DNA of 64,000 bases, from NCBI GenBank assembly GCA_031261345.1, contig JAISKC010000028.1, forward strand, positions 1-64,000, given 5' to 3'. Within the stretch, counting starts at the first letter, position 1. Each line of letters starts with the position of its first letter. Under the pieces are notes generated by a model, which saw nothing but the letters and a program-made list of their open reading frames with translations, was not told the DNA's origin and did no database searches. Made by a program: the position numbers and the translations under genes. Positions 60,808 through 64,000 of the stretch are shown in pieces. This stretch comes from Eubacteriales Family XIII. Incertae Sedis bacterium. GTDB taxonomy: Bacteria > Bacillota > Clostridia > Peptostreptococcales > Anaerovoracaceae.

Positions 60808-62157
60808 ATGTCAGAACAAGCAGTAGAATTGAAAGATGATGGCACGGGCCTCAAGCGAGTTCTCACTCTGAGGGACTTGTCCATCTACGGGATTGCCTTT
60901 ATGACACCCATTGCACCGGCGTATATCTACGGCGCGGCGCAGGAGATCACCGGCGGAACTTTGGCCATGTCCTACGCAGTGGCTATGGTCGCGATGCTCT
61001 TCACAGCTGCCAGTTATGGAAAAATGGCGGGTGCCTTTCCCGTTGCGGGATCGACCTATTCGTACACGCAGCGTGGACTCAACACGAAGCTCGGCTTCTT
61101 CGCAGGCTGGGGAATTTACTTGGATTATGTCCTCGTTCCTCTCATCGTATTCATCACGGGTGCGCTCTACGCGAACGCTGCGGTGCCGGAAATCCCGTAT
61201 TTCATCTGGGTGCTCATCATCGGCGTTACGGTTACGGTGATAAACTGCCTCGGTGTGCAGATTGCGTCGAGGGCAAATCTCATTCTCGTTGCAGTAATGG
61301 CGGCTATCGTCGTAATGTTTGTGGTTTTTTGCCTGAAGTATGTCCTCACGGGCGGTGCGGGCTCGGAGCCGGTAAGTATCAAGCCTTTTTACAATCCGGC
61401 GGACTCGAATTTCAGCGTTATCATTTCGGGAGCGGCACTCGCCTGCTTCTCATTCCTCGGCTTTGACTCCATTACTACGATGTCGGAAGAAGCTATCAAG
61501 CCAAAGAAGGACATCGGCAGGGCGGCCATCATCGCTTGCCTCGCGGGCGGAATCATCTTCATCATTCAGGCATATGTGGCACAGCTCGCATGGCCGGATG
61601 TAACGGGCTTTGAGACTCAGGACACGGCACTCTTCGAGATCGCGCAGAGAGTCGGCGGAACTTGGCTTTCAAATTTCTATACTTTCGCAGTCGTTCTCTC
61701 AACGCTCACTGCCGGTATCGCGGGACAGTCCAGCGCGGCCAGACTCATGTATGGCATGGGCAGAGACGAGGTCCTTCCGAAGAAGTTTTTCACGTATCTG
61801 CACCCGAGGTTCAAGACTCCGATTTGGAATATTTTGATCATGGCGGCCGTCGGTATCATCGGCTCAATTCTGCTCGACCTCACGCTGGTTTGCGAGCTCA
61901 TGAACTTTGGTGGACTTCTCGGATTTATGTTTGTAAATCTTTCGGTTATTTCGCATTTCTTTGTAAGGAGGAACGGGCGGAATCCTTGGAAGTATCTGAT
62001 AATGCCGGCACTCGGATTTCTTATTTGCGGATATTTGTGGATCAACCTTTCGAGTATCGCTTATATAGTCGGATTTTCGTGGTTGGTTATCGGGTTTGTT
62101 TATCTGGCAATTTCTACTAAGGGGTTCAGGCTTGAGCCTAAAATTTATGAAGGGTAG
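60808..62157 (+). CDS. APC-superfamily amino acid permease
   Basis: 449 residues from ATG 60808 (AAGGAAGG upstream). Twelve hydrophobic segments. The first has LTLRDLSIYGIAFMTPIAPA, followed by GKMAGAFPVAGSTYSYTQ and the conserved FLGFDSITTMSEEAIKPKKD, which is characteristic of the APC family. It likely imports or exchanges amino acids or amines; the substrate is not evident. The stop codon TAG lies in the first bases of a family A-type repeat (GGTAGATTGCGG for GGTGGATTGCGG). The isochorismatase-family gene follows. Confidence 0.88.
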   Translation: MSEQAVELKDDGTGLKRVLTLRDLSIYGIAFMTPIAPAYIYGAAQEITGGTLAMSYAVAMVAMLFTAASYGKMAGAFPVAGSTYSYTQRGLNTKLGFFAGWGIYLDYVLVPLIVFITGALYANAAVPEIPYFIWVLIIGVTVTVINCLGVQIASRANLILVAVMAAIVVMFVVFCLKYVLTGGAGSEPVSIKPFYNPADSNFSVIISGAALACFSFLGFDSITTMSEEAIKPKKDIGRAAIIACLAGGIIFIIQAYVAQLAWPDVTGFETQDTALFEIAQRVGGTWLSNFYTFAVVLSTLTAGIAGQSSAARLMYGMGRDEVLPKKFFTYLHPRFKTPIWNILIMAAVGIIGSILLDLTLVCELMNFGGLLGFMFVNLSVISHFFVRRNGRNPWKYLIMPALGFLICGYLWINLSSIAYIVGFSWLVIGFVYLAISTKGFRLEPKIYEG

Positions 62158-62261
62158 ATTGCGGCTCGTAGGCCGCAATGACAGATGTGTGGCCGCAATG
62201 ACAGACGTGGGGCCGCAATGACAGGGAAGGACTGGATTGCGGGTCAAGCCCGCAATGACAG
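62156..62261. repeat. Ladder of family A repeats after the permease gene
   Basis: Full GCC-arm unit (62156-62184), two right-arm-only copies (about 62187-62204 and 62208-62224), then a full family A unit (62232-62261) ending 16 bases before the next gene. The repeats lie between the stop of the permease gene and the ribosome site of the hydrolase gene. Confidence 0.8.
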
Positions 62262-62276
62262 TTAAGGGAGGTAAAA

Positions 62277-62978
62277 ATGAAATCTAATCCAAAATTTACA
62301 TCGTTTTATTATGAGACTATGACCGATTGGCCGGAGCTTGAGGTCAATCCTAAGACTACGGCACTGCTCATCGTCGATATGCAGAAGGAGTTCATCTCCA
62401 GAGTCATCGGCGAGTCCATAGCTTTCAAGGAAGCTGGTGAGTGGGAGCGTTGGCAACCGTTCCACGACCGTTTAGACGAAATCGTCGTGCCGAACAACGT
62501 CAAACTCCTTAAGTATTTCAGGGAAAAAGACATGGCCGTTTCGTTCGGCAGAATCGCCTGCCTACGCCCCGACGGCGAAGATCGTCAGGCAGTGCAGAAG
62601 ACGGAAGGCTGGAACGGTATATTCCTTTACATCAATACGGAAGAGGCCAACATGGTCGATGAACTTGCGCCGCTGCCAGGCGAAATCGTCGTCAACAAGA
62701 CTACAGACAGCGTGGTGTCGGGAACGAACATCAGCAGGCTTCTTCGAAACCTCGGCATAGAAACCGTCGTTACTACAGGAATAGTTACTGATCAGTGCGT
62801 GGCGGGGACGGTCAGAGGTCTGGCCGACGACGGATTCAAGGTCTTGGTCGCGGAAGACGCCTGCGCCGCCGCTACGATGGAGCTGCACAACGCGGAGCTG
62901 ACGATCATGAACAATCTCTACTGCAATGTGGTCAGCACGGACGAGGTGATCGAGATACTCGAAGGCCGCCTGAAGTAA
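62277..62978 (+). CDS. Isochorismatase-family cysteine hydrolase
   Basis: 233 residues behind GGGAGG. The family triad is visible: Asp34 in LLIVDMQKEF, Lys141 in IVVNKTTDS and Cys174 in IVTDQCVAGT, with the usual 'G...TDqCV..T...A.d.G..v.v..DACA' block after it. Members hydrolyse isochorismate, nicotinamide, N-carbamoyl compounds or ureas; the substrate cannot be read from these motifs. It follows the APC permease across a repeat ladder, which could mean uptake and hydrolysis of the same amide compound, as a guess. Confidence 0.88.
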   Translation: MKSNPKFTSFYYETMTDWPELEVNPKTTALLIVDMQKEFISRVIGESIAFKEAGEWERWQPFHDRLDEIVVPNNVKLLKYFREKDMAVSFGRIACLRPDGEDRQAVQKTEGWNGIFLYINTEEANMVDELAPLPGEIVVNKTTDSVVSGTNISRLLRNLGIETVVTTGIVTDQCVAGTVRGLADDGFKVLVAEDACAAATMELHNAELTIMNNLYCNVVSTDEVIEILEGRLK

Positions 62979-63045
62979 GTAGTAAGAAATAATCCGCGAA
63001 TGCCGGTTGTTCGCTTTTGCCTACGATTTGAGGTAGAATTATCAC

Positions 63046-64000
63046 ATGAAAAGTTCGTTTGCAAAGAGAACAATTATCATAATACTTCTGACCTGCATCG
63101 TTCCGCTTTCTATCCTGATCGTCTACTTTTTCAACGTGTCGTCAAGCATGGAAAGTCGGCGTATTTCCGAGAGTTTGGAGCTTATCACCGTGGGAAAAGC
63201 GGACACGATGAGCCTGAGCATGAGGGTTGTGGAGCACGGCACCGAAGATTTGGGTGAGGCTGTAACATTACTGGATCATGACGCCACGGATGTTTCGGTC
63301 AATACCGAGGACTATACGCGGAATTCCGATGGGGTGCTCGAGGGGCCGAGCACTGACGAAAGCAGTATATATCTGCCTCCGAATATCGAGCTGAGCGAAG
63401 ACATCGAAAAGCAAATAGTATCGACGGAAGCTCTCGTTCCGAAGATGAAGCAAATACTCGCAGAGAACAGCGAAATTTCTTGTGCCTACGTGGTCACGAA
63501 AGATGGTCTCATGCGAGTATTTCCATATATTGACAACGACTCCTTCGACAACAATCTCGATCAACGCACGGAATCATTTTACACCGTTGCTGCGAAGGAT
63601 AATCTGCCGCGGGAAACGCGGTGGACTAAGGCGTATTACGATCACGCCGGTCATGGTTGGATCGTAACCTGTTCAACTCCTTACTATATTGACGGCGAGT
63701 TCTCGGGGGTGGTTTGCCTCGACGTCGCGCTCAGTTACTTCACCGACGATGTTACGGACCTTCATATCGGGGACAGCGGCTACGCTTTCATCATCGAGGG
63801 CGACAGCGGCAATGTCATCTATCACCCCGATATCAACAAGCAGAGCACTTCGATGGGGACCGTTTATGACAAGACTTATCTGGACATTTATGGCGACGAC
63901 GGAAGCCGCAAGGCGCTTTTGGCGAGCATGAACACCGATAGCAACGGAGTGGTCAACCTTACGTATGACAACATGGATTATATTGTTGCTTTTTCCAAGA
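63046..64000 (+). CDS. dCache-type membrane sensor protein, N-terminal part (runs off window)
   Basis: The frame is open from ATG 63046 to the end of the window, 318 codons. An N-terminal helix (TIIIILLTCIVPLSILIVYF) is followed by a long extracytoplasmic region. CAYVVTKDGLMRVFPYIDND, WIVTCSTPYYIDGEFSGVVCLDVALSY and GDSGYAFIIEGDSGNVIYHP are the core strands of a dCache_1 ligand-binding domain, with the conserved Asp in 'G.v..DV.L'. The output domain is outside the window: chemotaxis receptor, kinase, cyclase or PP2C phosphatase are all possible. It likely senses a small molecule such as an amino acid. Confidence 0.75.
   Translation, partial: MKSSFAKRTIIIILLTCIVPLSILIVYFFNVSSSMESRRISESLELITVGKADTMSLSMRVVEHGTEDLGEAVTLLDHDATDVSVNTEDYTRNSDGVLEGPSTDESSIYLPPNIELSEDIEKQIVSTEALVPKMKQILAENSEISCAYVVTKDGLMRVFPYIDNDSFDNNLDQRTESFYTVAAKDNLPRETRWTKAYYDHAGHGWIVTCSTPYYIDGEFSGVVCLDVALSYFTDDVTDLHIGDSGYAFIIEGDSGNVIYHPDINKQSTSMGTVYDKTYLDIYGDDGSRKALLASMNTDSNGVVNLTYDNMDYIVAFSK

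Noticed and set aside
1..64000. Search by eye for tRNA and rRNA genes and prophage genes
   Set aside because: No cloverleaf with a GTTCRANYC-type arm, rRNA segment or phage structural gene was recognised.

Overview
The window looks like chromosomal DNA of an anaerobic, gut-type Firmicute (Clostridia). G+C is moderate. TTG and GTG starts are frequent and often sit behind clear Shine-Dalgarno sites. It carries a two-domain 2-hydroxyacyl-CoA-dehydratase-type activase, a MetH without a reactivation domain, a formate/nitrite-type channel, a Firmicute-style Tad pilus locus with a DUF5702-like protein, and many secreted Ig, LRR, MBG and Big_2 surface proteins. The family level cannot be fixed from the sequence alone; Anaerovoracaceae-like is only a guess.

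Layout. 1-2336: tail of an Rpn/PD-(D/E)XK nuclease-transposase gene with a tandem partial copy, then repeat-rich DNA that holds a duplicated and truncated 5' end of the next gene. 2337-21768: three surface proteins, namely a 4864-residue Ig giant, a BspA-like LRR protein and an MBG-domain protein. 21874-22926: an AF2212/PIN toxin-antitoxin pair and a DUF1016 remnant, each behind a copy of the same promoter-bearing repeat. 23133-28319: MATE exporter, exonuclease III and a large polytopic membrane protein. 28406-28653: a small element bounded by inverted repeats with a 35-codon ORF. 28797-33782: activase and YebC. 33955-41370: a secreted subtilase, 6S RNA, and two M30-like metalloprotease paralogues, one of which has lost its catalytic motif. 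41399-47523: metF facing metH, then an FNT channel, prmA and rsmE. 47548-49128: a membrane-anchored metallophosphoesterase. 49293-57619: a Tad pilus operon (tadZ, tadA, tadB, tadC, Flp-like pilin, TadE, DUF5702-like, TadE-like, a DUF6382-like protein) behind a strong promoter. 57738-58222: a RelBE-type module. 58431-60417: a minus-strand set of secreted proteins (TIMP-like, matrixin-like protease, nuclease-like lipoprotein). 60808-64000: APC permease, isochorismatase-family hydrolase and the start of a dCache sensor protein.

The main theme is a set of short palindromic repeats. Family A has TTGCGGG/CCCGCAA-type arms and family B has GAGTGC/GCACTC-type arms. They fill intergenic DNA but also lie in frame inside at least four proteins (the TadC-like, TadE-like and DUF6382-like proteins and the 25635 membrane protein), and they form the C-terminus of the phosphoesterase. 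A different palindrome lies in frame in metH. This resembles the known Rickettsia palindromic elements that sit in coding sequence.

Other items worth checking are a new-looking VN-D-T repeat array in the giant protein, a 200-bp fold-back with a small hydrophobic ORF next to the pilin gene, two identical HX3C-X22-CX2C modules on a TadE-like protein, a protease with a possible TIMP-like partner, and a catalytically dead protease paralogue. Domain assignments are from memory of the families; no search was run.
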